From Methylorubrum populi (GTDB lineage: Bacteria; Pseudomonadota; Alphaproteobacteria; Rhizobiales; Beijerinckiaceae): a DNA stretch of 64,000 nucleotides. Each line of letters starts with the position of its first letter. The first letter of the stretch is position 1. The notes beneath the pieces were generated by a model. The model saw only the letters and a list, made by a program, of their open reading frames with translations. It was not told where the DNA came from and ran no database searches. The DNA lies in assembly GCA_036946625.1 (NCBI GenBank), contig JAQIIU010000003.1, positions 1,749,001-1,813,000 of the forward strand, given 5' to 3'. The translations under genes and the position numbers were made by a program. This document shows positions 35,967-44,342 of the stretch, piece by piece.

Positions 35967-36284
35967 GTCTCCGTAGCTCAGTTGGACAGAGCACAGGTTT
36001 CCTAAACTCCATCAAATTGGGCGTCGCGATGGGAAACCGCGCGGCGGATCCGCTCAAATTCGGGGAAAGCTCCCGGCGCTCCGGCGCCCTGCCGATCCCG
36101 AGCCAAGCCCGAGGCCTGAAGGCCGCGGGAAGGTGTAGAGACTAGACGGGCGGCACCTAAAGGCTTTTCGCAGGGCCCAGGGTGAAGGGATAGTCCAGGC
36201 CACGAACGCGCCGAAAGCGCGGCGGCGAAAGCCGAAGTGGTACGAAACCTGGGGTCGCAGGTTCGAGCCCTGCCGGGGACGCCA
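35967..36284 (+). tRNA. tRNA-Arg (anticodon CCU) interrupted by a group I intron
   Basis: Exon 1 is 35967-36003 and exon 2 is 36245-36284; the joined RNA is 77 nt. Acceptor arms are GTCTCCG (35967-35973) and CGGGGAC (36274-36280), with discriminator G and encoded CCA. The D stem is GCTC/GAGC. The anticodon stem is CAGGT/ACCTG with loop TTCCTAA. The T arm is GCAGG-TTCGAGC-CCTGC. The CCU anticodon is at the very end of exon 1, immediately before the intron. It decodes AGG. tRNA-Arg(CCU) is a known intron site in Agrobacterium and other alphaproteobacteria. Confidence 0.96.
36004..36244 (+). ncRNA. Group I self-splicing intron in tRNA-Arg(CCU)
   Basis: 241 nt with no reading frame. The 5' splice site follows the anticodon U (exon ...GGTTTCCT), and the internal guide GGGAAACC (36031-36038) pairs with GGTTTCCT to form P1, with the expected U-G wobble at the cut. 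The last intron base is G (36244), as required. Core elements GAGACTAGACGG (about 36137-36148) and GGATAGTCCAG (about 36188-36198) fit the two P7 strands. The small size and tRNA location match the IC3 type. It should splice without protein help using guanosine. Confidence 0.92.
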
Positions 36285-36409
36285 TTCTTATTCAATTCTC
36301 AAGATTGCATCGGATACTTTGTGCGTCCGTAGATTTTCCTGCGACGCCGCACCGCACTTTTAACAAATGAAAGTTTCTGTGAGTCGTCACCGACAGGGGG
36401 TGCGGCGCT

Positions 36410-36424
36410 CTTGCACGGTGCAAG
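36410..36424. promoter_or_regulatory. 15-bp palindrome, candidate operator of the XRE gene
   Basis: CTTGCAC-G-GTGCAAG is a perfect palindrome 45 bp before the XRE-regulator start. Its size and position fit a dimeric helix-turn-helix repressor controlling its own gene. The regulator bound is inference. Confidence 0.4.
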
Positions 36425-36468
36425 GTTTCGTTCGAAGCATCCACGCAAACGGGCCGAGCGGAACGAGC

Positions 36469-36876
36469 ATGGCAGGGCAGAAAACCGATGAACGCGATGT
36501 CCTTCTCGGACGCCGCATCGCCGAGCAGCGCAAACGCTCGAAGCTGACGCAGCGCGCCGTCGCCGACAGCTTTGGAATGTCGGCCGCCCAGCTTCAGAAG
36601 TATGAAAAGGGCGTCAACCGGATCAGCGCGATCCATCTCGCGATCCTGGGGCGCCTGACGAACACCCCGGTGTCCGACTTTCTCGACGGCATTCCCCACC
36701 CCGACGCGACAGTCGAACGCGGCTTCGCCGAGAGCGAACAGCAGGGTTTCACGGTCGAGCCCTGGTCCGAACTGGCGCGCGCTTTCGCCCGGCAATTCGT
36801 CGACACCTTCAGCGACGCCCAGCGCCGCGACCTCTCCGCCGCCTTCGACGTCCTGAGCCGCGAACTGAAGACCTGA
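36469..36876 (+). CDS. XRE-family transcriptional regulator
   Basis: 135 residues from the ATG at 36469. The longer in-frame start at 36367 would run across the palindrome and a poorly conserved stretch. The helix-turn-helix is at about 12-65 (LGRRIAEQRKRSKLTQRAVA, FGMSAAQLQKYEKGVNRIS). The C-terminal part (WSELARAFARQFVDTFSDAQ) is typical of the regulators that precede metK in Hyphomicrobiales. It may control metK or itself. Confidence 0.85.
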   Translation: MAGQKTDERDVLLGRRIAEQRKRSKLTQRAVADSFGMSAAQLQKYEKGVNRISAIHLAILGRLTNTPVSDFLDGIPHPDATVERGFAESEQQGFTVEPWSELARAFARQFVDTFSDAQRRDLSAAFDVLSRELKT

Positions 36877-36959
36877 CGGCGACCGCACGATCCCCGGCAA
36901 ACGGGAGCCCATCAAGGCGCGGCGGCCGGTGCCCCGACAGGGCCGACGCTGATCTCGTG

Positions 36960-37007
36960 CCGGCTTGACGTTCGTTATAACGGACGATTTCGCCATTCCG
37001 GCTTGAC
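36960..37007 (+). promoter_or_regulatory. Direct repeats and palindrome in the metK leader
   Basis: CCGGCTTGAC occurs twice (36960-36969 and 36998-37007, 38 bp apart). Between them lies the palindrome CGTTATAACG (36973-36982). Both repeats contain TTGAC, which could serve as -35 elements. The region lies 96-143 bp before the metK start. I looked for SAM riboswitch signatures and did not find one. Confidence 0.4.
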
Positions 37008-37102
37008 CGTCCGAACCGTCGATGCGACAAGCCGCGCCTTCTGGAGACCGGGTCAAGCGCCGTTTCAAGACGAGGCGCGCCCGACAATCGGGGGTGCATG
37101 CA

Positions 37103-38278
37103 ATGCCTCGTTCCGACTACCTCTTCACCAGCGAGTCCGTCTCCGAGGGTCACCCCGACAAGGTGAGCGACCGGATCTCGGACACCGTGGTCGATGCCTA
37201 CCTCGCGGCGATGCCGGAGGCGCGCCTCGGCGTCGAGACGCTGACCACCACGAACCGCGTGGTGATCGCGGGCGAGGTGCGCGGCCCCGATTCCGTGACC
37301 TTCAAGGATCTGGAGGCGCTGACCCGCGAGGCCGTGCGCGACATCGGCTACGAGCAGTCCGGCTTCCACTGGAGGAACAACGACGTCGCCATCCACCTGC
37401 ACGCCCAGTCGGCCGACATCGCCCAGGGCGTGGACGCCTCCGGCAACAAGGACGAGGGCGCGGGCGACCAGGGCATCATGTTCGGCTACGCCGCCGACGA
37501 GACCCCGGCCCTGATGCCGGCCCCGATCTTCTACGCCCACAAGATCCTCAAGGATCTCGCCGACGCGCGCAAGGCCAAGCAGGGCGACGCGGCCAAGCTC
37601 GGCCCCGACGCCAAGAGCCAGGTCACCGTGCGCTACGCCGACGGCCGCCCGGTCGAGGTGACGCAGATCGTGCTCTCGACCCAGCATCTCGACGAGTCGC
37701 TCGACTCGGCCGACGTGCGCGCCATCGTCGAGCCCTACATCCTCAAGGCCCTGCCGCAGGGCTGGGTCAACGAGGGCACCGCCTGGCACGTCAACCCGAC
37801 CGGCAAGTTCGTGATCGGCGGCCCCGACGGCGATGCCGGCCTCACCGGCCGCAAGATCATCGTCGACACCTACGGCGGCGCCGCGCCGCACGGCGGCGGT
37901 GCCTTCTCCGGCAAGGACCCGACCAAGGTCGACCGCTCGGCCGCCTACGCCGCGCGCTATCTCGCCAAGAACGTCGTCGCCGCCGGCCTCGCCCGCCGGG
38001 CCACGATCCAGCTCTCCTACGCCATCGGCGTCGCCAAGCCCCTGTCGATCTACGTCGACCTGCACGGCACCGGCACCGTGGACGAAGCGAAGCTCGAATC
38101 GGTCCTGATGGACGCCCTCGACCTGTCGCCCCGGGGCATCCGCACCGCGCTCCAGCTCAACAAGCCGATCTACGCCCGCACCGCGGCCTACGGCCATTTC
38201 GGCCGCGAGCCCGATGCCGACGGCGGCTTCTCCTGGGAGAAGACGGATCTCGCCGACAAGCTGAAGTCGGCGTTCTGA
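37103..38278 (+). CDS. metK: S-adenosylmethionine synthetase
   Basis: 391 residues from the ATG at 37103; the frame upstream is non-conserved. Signatures are SEGHPDKVSDRISD (about 14-27), GAGDQGIMFGYA, and the phosphate-binding GGGAFSGKDPTKVDRS. It makes SAM from ATP and methionine. trmB, a SAM-using methyltransferase, follows after 12 bp, and the XRE regulator precedes it. Confidence 0.97.
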   Translation: MPRSDYLFTSESVSEGHPDKVSDRISDTVVDAYLAAMPEARLGVETLTTTNRVVIAGEVRGPDSVTFKDLEALTREAVRDIGYEQSGFHWRNNDVAIHLHAQSADIAQGVDASGNKDEGAGDQGIMFGYAADETPALMPAPIFYAHKILKDLADARKAKQGDAAKLGPDAKSQVTVRYADGRPVEVTQIVLSTQHLDESLDSADVRAIVEPYILKALPQGWVNEGTAWHVNPTGKFVIGGPDGDAGLTGRKIIVDTYGGAAPHGGGAFSGKDPTKVDRSAAYAARYLAKNVVAAGLARRATIQLSYAIGVAKPLSIYVDLHGTGTVDEAKLESVLMDALDLSPRGIRTALQLNKPIYARTAAYGHFGREPDADGGFSWEKTDLADKLKSAF

Positions 38279-38290
38279 GCCCGAACCGCC

Positions 38291-39028
38291 ATGGGGAGGG
38301 ATGACCGAAACATCCCTCCCGAGACGGGCGGGACGGGCGACGCCGAGCGGGCCTTCTATGGGCGCCGCAAGGGCAAGCGGCTGCGGCCGGGCCAGGAGCG
38401 GCGCCTCGAAGGGCTGCTCCCGACGCTCCGCGTCGCGCTCCCCGAGCGCGGTGCGCTGCTCGATCCGCCGACACTGTTCCCGGTGCCGGTCGATGAGGTC
38501 TGGCTGGAGATCGGCTTCGGCGGCGGCGAGCACCTCGCCGCCCAGGCCGAGTCCAACGGCCGGGCCGGCATCGTCGGCTGCGAGCCCTTCGTCAACGGCG
38601 TCGTGAAGCTGCTGCGCACCGTCGACGAACGGAAACTCCGCAACGTGCGCGTCTGGGACGAGGACGCCACCGCTCTGCTCGCCGCCCTGCCGGATGCAAG
38701 CCTCGCCCGCGCCTACCTGCTCTATCCCGACCCCTGGCCGAAGCGCCGCCAGCGCAAGCGCCGGTTCGTCTCGGATGCCTCGCTCGCCGAGATCGCCCGG
38801 GTGCTGCGCCCCGGCGGCCTGTTCCGCTTCGCCAGCGACATCGACGATTACGCCGGCTGGACCCTGGTCCGCGCCGCCCGCTGTCCGCATCTGCGCTGGA
38901 CGGCCGAGAGCGCCGACGACTGGCGCCGGCCGTTCCCCGGATGGCCGGGCACCCGCTACGAGGCCAAGGCCATCGCGGCCGGCCGGCGGCCGAGCTACCT
39001 GACGTTCGAGCGGGTGGGCGCGGGCTGA
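38291..39028 (+). CDS. trmB: tRNA (guanine-N7-)-methyltransferase
   Basis: 245 residues. The SAM site is LEIGFGGGEHLA (about 72-83); the catalytic block is YPDPWPKRRQRKRR. It methylates G46 in the tRNA variable loop. The N-terminal 35 residues are basic (FYGRRKGKRLRPGQ), as usual in alphaproteobacteria. It is downstream of metK in the same transcript. Confidence 0.93.
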   Translation: MGRDDRNIPPETGGTGDAERAFYGRRKGKRLRPGQERRLEGLLPTLRVALPERGALLDPPTLFPVPVDEVWLEIGFGGGEHLAAQAESNGRAGIVGCEPFVNGVVKLLRTVDERKLRNVRVWDEDATALLAALPDASLARAYLLYPDPWPKRRQRKRRFVSDASLAEIARVLRPGGLFRFASDIDDYAGWTLVRAARCPHLRWTAESADDWRRPFPGWPGTRYEAKAIAAGRRPSYLTFERVGAG

Positions 39029-39062
39029 ACCGGTTCCTCGACCGGTCGCTCGAACGTTTCCC

Positions 39063-39158
39063 TCCGTCATCGCGAGGCGAAGCCGAAGCGATCCAGCGCG
39101 CCGCCTTATCCGGAGATGTCGCACCCTGGATCGCTTCGCTGTCGCTCGCGATGACGGC
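39063..39158. repeat. R2 repeat unit
   Basis: CCGTCATCGCGAGGCGAAGC, then GATCCAG, a short centre, then CCTGGATCGCTTCGCTGTCG and CGCGATGACGG. It is one complete imperfect palindrome between convergent trmB and topA. Confidence 0.85.
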
Positions 39159-39253
39159 AGGGTGAAGCGATTCAGCCGGGATCGGCCGCCCGACGAGGCT
39201 GTCCGCTCATCCCTCCCGACCCGAACTGGCTTGAACGCAGTGCGGCCAGGAAG

Positions 39254-39281
39254 CCGGATGTCGAAAAGGTTCGACATCCGG
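39254..39281 (-). terminator. Perfect 12-bp hairpin after topA
   Basis: CCGGATGTCGAA (39254-39265) and TTCGACATCCGG (39270-39281) pair perfectly around a 4-base loop, 17 bp beyond the topA stop. A U tract is missing on either strand, so it is a probable mRNA end for either convergent gene. Confidence 0.6.
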
Positions 39282-39297
39282 GATGGGGGAGACAGCC

Positions 39298-41997
39298 TCA
39301 GTTCGTCTTCGCCGCAGCCTTCTTGGCGGCCGCCGGCTTGGCCGCAGCCTTCGTCGTCGCCTTGCGCACCGCCGGTTTCTTCGCCTCGGCCCCGTCCGCC
39401 TTCTTCGCCGTCGTGCGGGCCCGCGCAGCGGTCTTTCGCACCGGCTTCTTGCCGCCGCCGGAGGCGCGCTTGGCGTTGACGAGGTCGATGGCCTGCTCCA
39501 GCGTCAGGCTCTCGGCGGCCATCGTCTTCGGCAGGGTCGCGTTGACCGAGCCGTCGCTGACATAGGGGCCGTACTTGCCCGCCTTGACCACGAGGTCGGC
39601 ACCGTCCGGATGCCGGCCGATCGAGCGGCCGGGATCGGCGGCCGGGCGTCCGCGCCCGCCGCCCTGCTCCTTGGCGACGATCAGGTCGATGGCGCGGTTG
39701 GCGCCGATCTCCAGCACGTCGTCGTCCTTGCCGAGGTTGGCGTAGGTTTTTCCGTGCTGCACGTAGGGGCCGAAGCGGCCGAGATTGGCCAGGATCGGCT
39801 CGCCGGTCTCGGGATGCCTGGCGACCTCGCGCGGGAGGGAGAGAAGGCGCAGCGCGACCTCCAGCGTCACGCTGCCGGGGCTCATGCCCTTGGCGAGCGA
39901 GGAGCGCTTGGGCTTCGCCGCGCCCTTCTCGGACGACGCCTCGCCGAGTTGCACGAACGGGCCGAAGCGCCCGTCGCGCAGGGTCACGGGCAGGCCGGTG
40001 GCGGGATCGTCGCCGAGCACCCGCACGCCGGGCTGGCCGCCGTCAGTTGAGGAGCCGTCCCCCTCGCCCTCGACGCCGGAGGCCGAGAGCTGGCGGGTGT
40101 ACTTGCACTCGGGATAGTTCGAGCAGCCGATGAAGGCGCCGAACTTGCCGAGCTTGAGCGAGAGCTGACCCGAGCCGCAGGTCGGGCAGGCGCGCGGGTC
40201 GCCGCCATCCGCCTTTTCGGGAAAGATGTGCGGCCCGAGCAGGCCGTTGAGCGCCTCCAGCACCTCGGCGACGCGCAGTTCCTTGGTGCCGCCGATGGCC
40301 GCCGAGAAATCGCGCCAGAAGTCGCGCAGCACCGAGCGCCAGTCGATCTCGGCGTTCGAGACCCGGTCGAGTTGCTCCTCCAGGTCGGCGGTGAAATCGT
40401 ACTCGACGTAGCGCTTGAAGAAGCTCTCGAGGAAGCCGGTGACGAGGCGGCCCTTGTCCTCGGGCTGGAGGCGCTTCTTCTCGATCCTGACGTATTCCCG
40501 GTCGCGCAGGGTCTGCAGCACCGCGGCGTAGGTCGAGGGCCGGCCGATGCCGAGCTCCTCCATCCGCTTGACGAGACTCGCCTCGGAGTAGCGCGGCGGC
40601 GGCTCGGTGAAGTGCTGGGTCGAGGCGATGCGCTCGCGTTTGAGCGGATCGCCCGCCTTCATCGCCGGCAGGCGCTTCGCGTCTTCATCCTCCTCGTCGT
40701 CCTTGCCCTCCTGATAGAGGGCGAGAAAGCCGTCGAACTTCACGACCTGACCGGTCGCGCGCAGGTCGATCCGGCGCGGCCCGACGCTGGCGGCGACCTC
40801 GACGGTGGTGCGCTCCAACTCGGCCGATTCCATCTGGCTGGCGATCGTGCGCGTCCAGATCAGCTCGTACAGGCGGGCCTGCTCGGGCTCCAGAGAGCGG
40901 GCGACCTGCTTGGGCAGGCGGCTCATGTCGGTCGGGCGCACGGCCTCGTGCGCTTCCTGCGCGTTCTTGGCCTTCACCGAGTATTTTCGCGGCGCGTTCG
41001 GCACATAGTCGTCGCCGAACTCGCGGCCGATCACCCGGCGGGCGTCCGAGATCGCCTCCGGCGCCATGTCGACGCCGTCGGTCCGCATGTAGGTGATGAT
41101 GCCGACGGTCTCGCCGCCGACATCGACGCCCTCGTAGAGCTTCTGCGCCACGCGCATGGTCTGCGCCGGCGCCATCCCGAGTTTTCGCGAGGCCTCCTGT
41201 TGCAGGGTCGAGGTGGTGAAGGGCGGCTGCGGGTGGCGCTTGGCCGGCTTCGCCTCGACCGACGCCACCTGGAAGGTCGCGAGTTCGAGGTCGCGCTTGA
41301 ACGCCGCCGCCGCCTCGGCATTGCCGACATCGAGGCGCTGGATGCGCTTGCCGTCGGCGCCGACGAGCCGCGCCTCGAACACGCCGCCGGCCTCCGTCGC
41401 CAGCGTCGCCACGATCGACCAGTACTCGCGGGGGCGGAAGCGCTCGATCTCCATCTCGCGCTCGACCACGAGGCGAAGCGCCACCGACTGCACCCGGCCG
41501 GCCGAGCGGGCGCCGGGGAGCTTGCGCCACAGCACCGGCGAGAGGTTGAACCCGACGAGGTAGTCCAGGGCCCGGCGCGCGAGATAGGCGTCGACCAGCG
41601 CCTGATCGATCTCGCGGGGCTTGCGCATCGCCGCATCGACCGAGGCCTTGGTGATGGCGTTGAAGGTCACCCGCTCGACGGGAATCCCCTTGAGCGCCTT
41701 GCGGGCCGCGAGCGCCTCGATGACGTGCCAGGAGATCGCCTCGCCCTCGCGATCCGGGTCGGTCGCGAGGATGAGCTTCTCGGCGCCCTTGATCGCCCGG
41801 GCGATCTCGGAGACGCGCTTCGAGCCCCGGTCCTCCAGCTCCCAGATCATGGCGAAATCGGCCTCCGGATCGACCGATCCGTCCTTGGCCGGGAGGTCGC
41901 GGATATGGCCGAAGGAGGCCAGGACCTCGTAGTCGCGCCCGAGATATTTGTTGATCGTCTTGGCCTTGGCCGGCGACTCGACGACGACGACTTTCAT
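39298..41997 (-). CDS. topA: DNA topoisomerase I
   Basis: 899 residues. The Toprim domain (1-150) has VVVESPAKAKTINKYLG and DPDRE at 80-84. The catalytic tyrosine is Y303 in TYMRTDGVD. One four-Cys zinc ribbon is clear (CPTCGSG ... GCSNYPECKY, about 615-645), followed by two or three degenerate ribbon-like repeats (GRFGPFVQLG, GRFGPYVQHG, GKYGPYVSDG). The last 60 residues are Lys/Ala-rich, resembling a histone-H1-like tail that would bind DNA. It relaxes negative supercoils. In many relatives topA follows dprA; here it stands alone on the opposite strand. Confidence 0.96.
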   Translation of the reverse strand: MKVVVVESPAKAKTINKYLGRDYEVLASFGHIRDLPAKDGSVDPEADFAMIWELEDRGSKRVSEIARAIKGAEKLILATDPDREGEAISWHVIEALAARKALKGIPVERVTFNAITKASVDAAMRKPREIDQALVDAYLARRALDYLVGFNLSPVLWRKLPGARSAGRVQSVALRLVVEREMEIERFRPREYWSIVATLATEAGGVFEARLVGADGKRIQRLDVGNAEAAAAFKRDLELATFQVASVEAKPAKRHPQPPFTTSTLQQEASRKLGMAPAQTMRVAQKLYEGVDVGGETVGIITYMRTDGVDMAPEAISDARRVIGREFGDDYVPNAPRKYSVKAKNAQEAHEAVRPTDMSRLPKQVARSLEPEQARLYELIWTRTIASQMESAELERTTVEVAASVGPRRIDLRATGQVVKFDGFLALYQEGKDDEEDEDAKRLPAMKAGDPLKRERIASTQHFTEPPPRYSEASLVKRMEELGIGRPSTYAAVLQTLRDREYVRIEKKRLQPEDKGRLVTGFLESFFKRYVEYDFTADLEEQLDRVSNAEIDWRSVLRDFWRDFSAAIGGTKELRVAEVLEALNGLLGPHIFPEKADGGDPRACPTCGSGQLSLKLGKFGAFIGCSNYPECKYTRQLSASGVEGEGDGSSTDGGQPGVRVLGDDPATGLPVTLRDGRFGPFVQLGEASSEKGAAKPKRSSLAKGMSPGSVTLEVALRLLSLPREVARHPETGEPILANLGRFGPYVQHGKTYANLGKDDDVLEIGANRAIDLIVAKEQGGGRGRPAADPGRSIGRHPDGADLVVKAGKYGPYVSDGSVNATLPKTMAAESLTLEQAIDLVNAKRASGGGKKPVRKTAARARTTAKKADGAEAKKPAVRKATTKAAAKPAAAKKAAAKTN

Positions 41998-42144
41998 GAA
42001 CCTCTGCCTCTCGCCAGAGCCTCACCGCGGGGACGGTTTTGGGGATGGCGCGGATGCGTACCGGTCGGAGGCCGGCTCTCGCGCCGCGCAGAAGTGGGTG
42101 AGCGGCGCGGCGTTGTCAAATCGGGGAACGGGGGAGGAGGCGCC

Positions 42145-43077
42145 TCAAATCCCGGCGTACCACTCGTAGCCCCGATCCTCCCAGTAGCCGCCATTGCCGT
42201 CGCCGATGCCCTTCAGGCCCTCGGTCACCTCGATCCGCATGACATACTTCGCCTGCTTGTAACCAAGCTGGCGCTCGACCCGTAGGCGTAACGGCGCCCC
42301 ATTCGGGACCGGCAGCGCCTGCCCGTTCAGGTCGTAGGCGAGGATCGTCTGCGGGTGAAAGGCGTCGGTGAGGTCGATGCTCTCGTAGTAGCGCACGGGC
42401 GTGCCCTGCGCCGCCTCACCCTCGTCCGCCGGGGCTTCGGCGCCGGCGGCCTTCGAATCGCTCGCTTGGTTCTCCGCGCCCTCCGGCCGCGCCTCCATCC
42501 CGGGATTGGCGGTCTTTTCCGTATCCGCCTCCTCGTCCCCGCCGCTCGCCGCGTACTCCATCGTGTCGGCGCAGTGGAACACGACGTAGCGGGCGTTCGG
42601 CTTCAGGCCGGCGCGCTGGAGCACTTCCGAGAGCGGCACGCCGGTCCACTTGCCGATGGCGCTCCAGCCTTCGACGCAATCGTGCCGGGTCGTCTGCGTG
42701 CGGGCGGGCAGGGCCCGCAGGTCGGCGAGGCCGAGATCCTGCGGATGCTCCACGAGGCCGTCGATCCGGAGCTTGAACCCCTCGAAGCTCCTGGCGGCGA
42801 GCGCCTTGTAGTCCCGGTCCGGCGGCTCGATCGTGCCGTTCGGCTTGAACCAGGGCGAGATCTGCGAATCCGGAAACTCCTTGGCCAGCGAGGCCGGCGT
42901 CAGCAGCAGGCGCTGCACGAACAGGTTGGCGTCCTCGCCGGCCTTCAGCGTGCGCCGGCCGGTGGGACTGGCGGCGAAGCGGTCGCAGCCGCCGAGCGAC
43001 GCAACGCCGAACAGGCCGGCCGCCGCCGTCAGGAAGCCGCGGCGATGCGGCTTGGGAATCGACAGGCGGCGTCTCAT
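42145..43077 (-). CDS. Periplasmic molybdopterin-dependent oxidoreductase (sulfite-oxidase fold)
   Basis: 310 residues. The N-terminus has a Tat-like motif (HRRGFLTAAAGLFGVASLGGC), perhaps also a lipobox at C31. The sulfite-oxidase-fold domain contains the molybdenum-ligand cysteine C134 in TRHDCVEGWSAIGKW and the distal VPNGAPLRLRVERQLGYKQ. Unusually, about 50 acidic low-complexity residues (178-227, rich in Glu, Asp, Ala) interrupt the fold. It overlaps its cytochrome b partner by 4 bases, as MsrP-MsrQ-like or sulfite-oxidase-type pairs do. The substrate is unknown. Confidence 0.82.
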   Translation of the reverse strand: MRRRLSIPKPHRRGFLTAAAGLFGVASLGGCDRFAASPTGRRTLKAGEDANLFVQRLLLTPASLAKEFPDSQISPWFKPNGTIEPPDRDYKALAARSFEGFKLRIDGLVEHPQDLGLADLRALPARTQTTRHDCVEGWSAIGKWTGVPLSEVLQRAGLKPNARYVVFHCADTMEYAASGGDEEADTEKTANPGMEARPEGAENQASDSKAAGAEAPADEGEAAQGTPVRYYESIDLTDAFHPQTILAYDLNGQALPVPNGAPLRLRVERQLGYKQAKYVMRIEVTEGLKGIGDGNGGYWEDRGYEWYAGI

Positions 43078-43946
43078 CGGATCTCTCCCGGTCCGGCGGG
43101 AAGCTTTCGGCGCTCGATCACGAACCAGCCGGTGACCATGCTGCGCATGTTGTTGACCACGCCGGAGAGCAGGACGAGCAGGACGTGGACGATCACGAAC
43201 AGCACCAGCAGGTTCGTGACGATGAAGTGGACCGTGCGGGCCGATTGCCGGCCGCCGAACAGGTCGGGCAGCGGCACCACGGCGTTGACGCCCGGCGACA
43301 TCGACAGGCCGGTGAGCAGCATCAGCGGCAGCAGCACGGCGACGACGACGAGGTAGGTGAGCTTCTGCAGCACGTTGTAGCGCTTGGCCTCGTCTCCTTT
43401 CGGGAAGTGCAGGGTCAGGTGCTCGCGGATCGAGGCGCCGAATCCGCGCATCTGGTCGCCGTCGGGGATGAGGCGGCGGCGCAACTGGCCGGTGCCGATG
43501 CCGTAGAGGAGGTAGATCAGGCCGTTGACGACGAAGGCCCAGGCGAACAGGAAGTGCCAGCGCCGGCCCGTGGCGAGGTCCTGATGCGCCGGCAGCGTCG
43601 CCCAGGCGGGGAACGCGCGGCCCGCTTGCTGTCCGTCGAGGTTCGACAGGCCGAGCACGCCGGTGGTGTCGAAGGTGCGGCCGGCGACGTAGACGATGCC
43701 GCGGGGCGTGCCGTCGTCCCGCTGGTCGTCGGTGATCGCGACGAACGGGGTGTCGAAGGTCGAGGCGGCCCCCCAGTACAGGGCCGGATGCGCGTTGAAG
43801 ATCTGCAGGCCGCTCATCAGCAGGATGGCGAGGCAGACCACGTTGATCCAGTGCGCCAGCCGGATCACCAGCGGGTGGCGAAACATCCAGCGCCGCCGCA
43901 CCGTCTCCACGATGTCCGGTCCCGAGAGCGTCGATCCTGCGGCCAC
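43074..43946 (-). CDS. Cytochrome b561-type membrane subunit
   Basis: 290 residues with about five transmembrane helices. Likely haem-ligand histidines are in RHPLVIRLAHWIN, RWHFLFAWAFVVN and VHFIVTNLLVLFVIVHVL. It resembles the thiosulfate-reductase/Ni-hydrogenase cytochrome b family. The start of the molybdopterin gene overlaps its stop (ATGA), so the two proteins are made together, the cytochrome carrying electrons between the quinone pool and the periplasmic enzyme. Confidence 0.85.
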   Translation of the reverse strand: MAAGSTLSGPDIVETVRRRWMFRHPLVIRLAHWINVVCLAILLMSGLQIFNAHPALYWGAASTFDTPFVAITDDQRDDGTPRGIVYVAGRTFDTTGVLGLSNLDGQQAGRAFPAWATLPAHQDLATGRRWHFLFAWAFVVNGLIYLLYGIGTGQLRRRLIPDGDQMRGFGASIREHLTLHFPKGDEAKRYNVLQKLTYLVVVAVLLPLMLLTGLSMSPGVNAVVPLPDLFGGRQSARTVHFIVTNLLVLFVIVHVLLVLLSGVVNNMRSMVTGWFVIERRKLPAGPGEIR

Positions 43947-44014
43947 GGCGGGCGGTTCCCTGGTGAGATGCCCCTCGCCCCGGCGGGGAGCGGAGAAGGC
44001 CTTGTCGTCGGACG

Positions 44015-44046
44015 AAAAAGGCCCGCCCGGTCTAACCGGACGGGCC
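44015..44046 (-). terminator. Intrinsic terminator of the Met/Lys-rich gene
   Basis: On the minus strand GGCCCGTCCGGT pairs with ACCGGGCGGGCC (one mismatch) around a 3-base loop and ends in TTTTT. It separates the small secreted-protein gene from the cytochrome b/molybdopterin operon. Confidence 0.88.
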
Positions 44047-44081
44047 GAGGAACGCCTATTCGGCGAGCCGGTACAGTCGGG

Positions 44082-44342
44082 TTACATCCCGCCCGCGCCG
44101 GACTCCATGCCGCCAGAGTTCATGCGCTTGGAGCGCATCATCTTCTTGCTCTTCATGGGCTTTTTCATCTTCTTGGAGCTGCGCTTCATCGGCCGCTGCC
44201 CCTGGCTCATGTCGTCGCCCATGGCGCCCTGCTGCATTTGGCTGCCCATGCCACCCGGCTGCACGCCCTGGGCGTAGGCACCCGACGACAGGGCGAGACC
44301 GAGCGAGAGAGCACCGGCGGTGAGGAGAAGTCGCGCGTTCAT
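44082..44342 (-). CDS. Small secreted Met/Lys-rich protein
   Basis: 86 residues from the ATG at 44342 (GGACGTT upstream, weak). Residues 1-24 are a good Sec signal (LLLTAGALSLGLALSSGAYAQ). The mature part first has Gly/Gln/Met runs (GGMGSQMQQGAMGDDMSQGQ) and then a basic Lys/Met block (KKMKKPMKSKKMMRSKRM). About 20 percent is methionine. Such sequences can bind Cu(I) or act as envelope-stress peptides, but there is no recognised family. It has its own terminator. Confidence 0.7.
   Translation of the reverse strand: MNARLLLTAGALSLGLALSSGAYAQGVQPGGMGSQMQQGAMGDDMSQGQRPMKRSSKKMKKPMKSKKMMRSKRMNSGGMESGAGGM

Noticed and set aside
36877..37102. SAM riboswitch upstream of metK
   Set aside because: I could not find the conserved SAM-I, SAM-II or SAM/SAH core; only direct repeats and a palindrome are visible.
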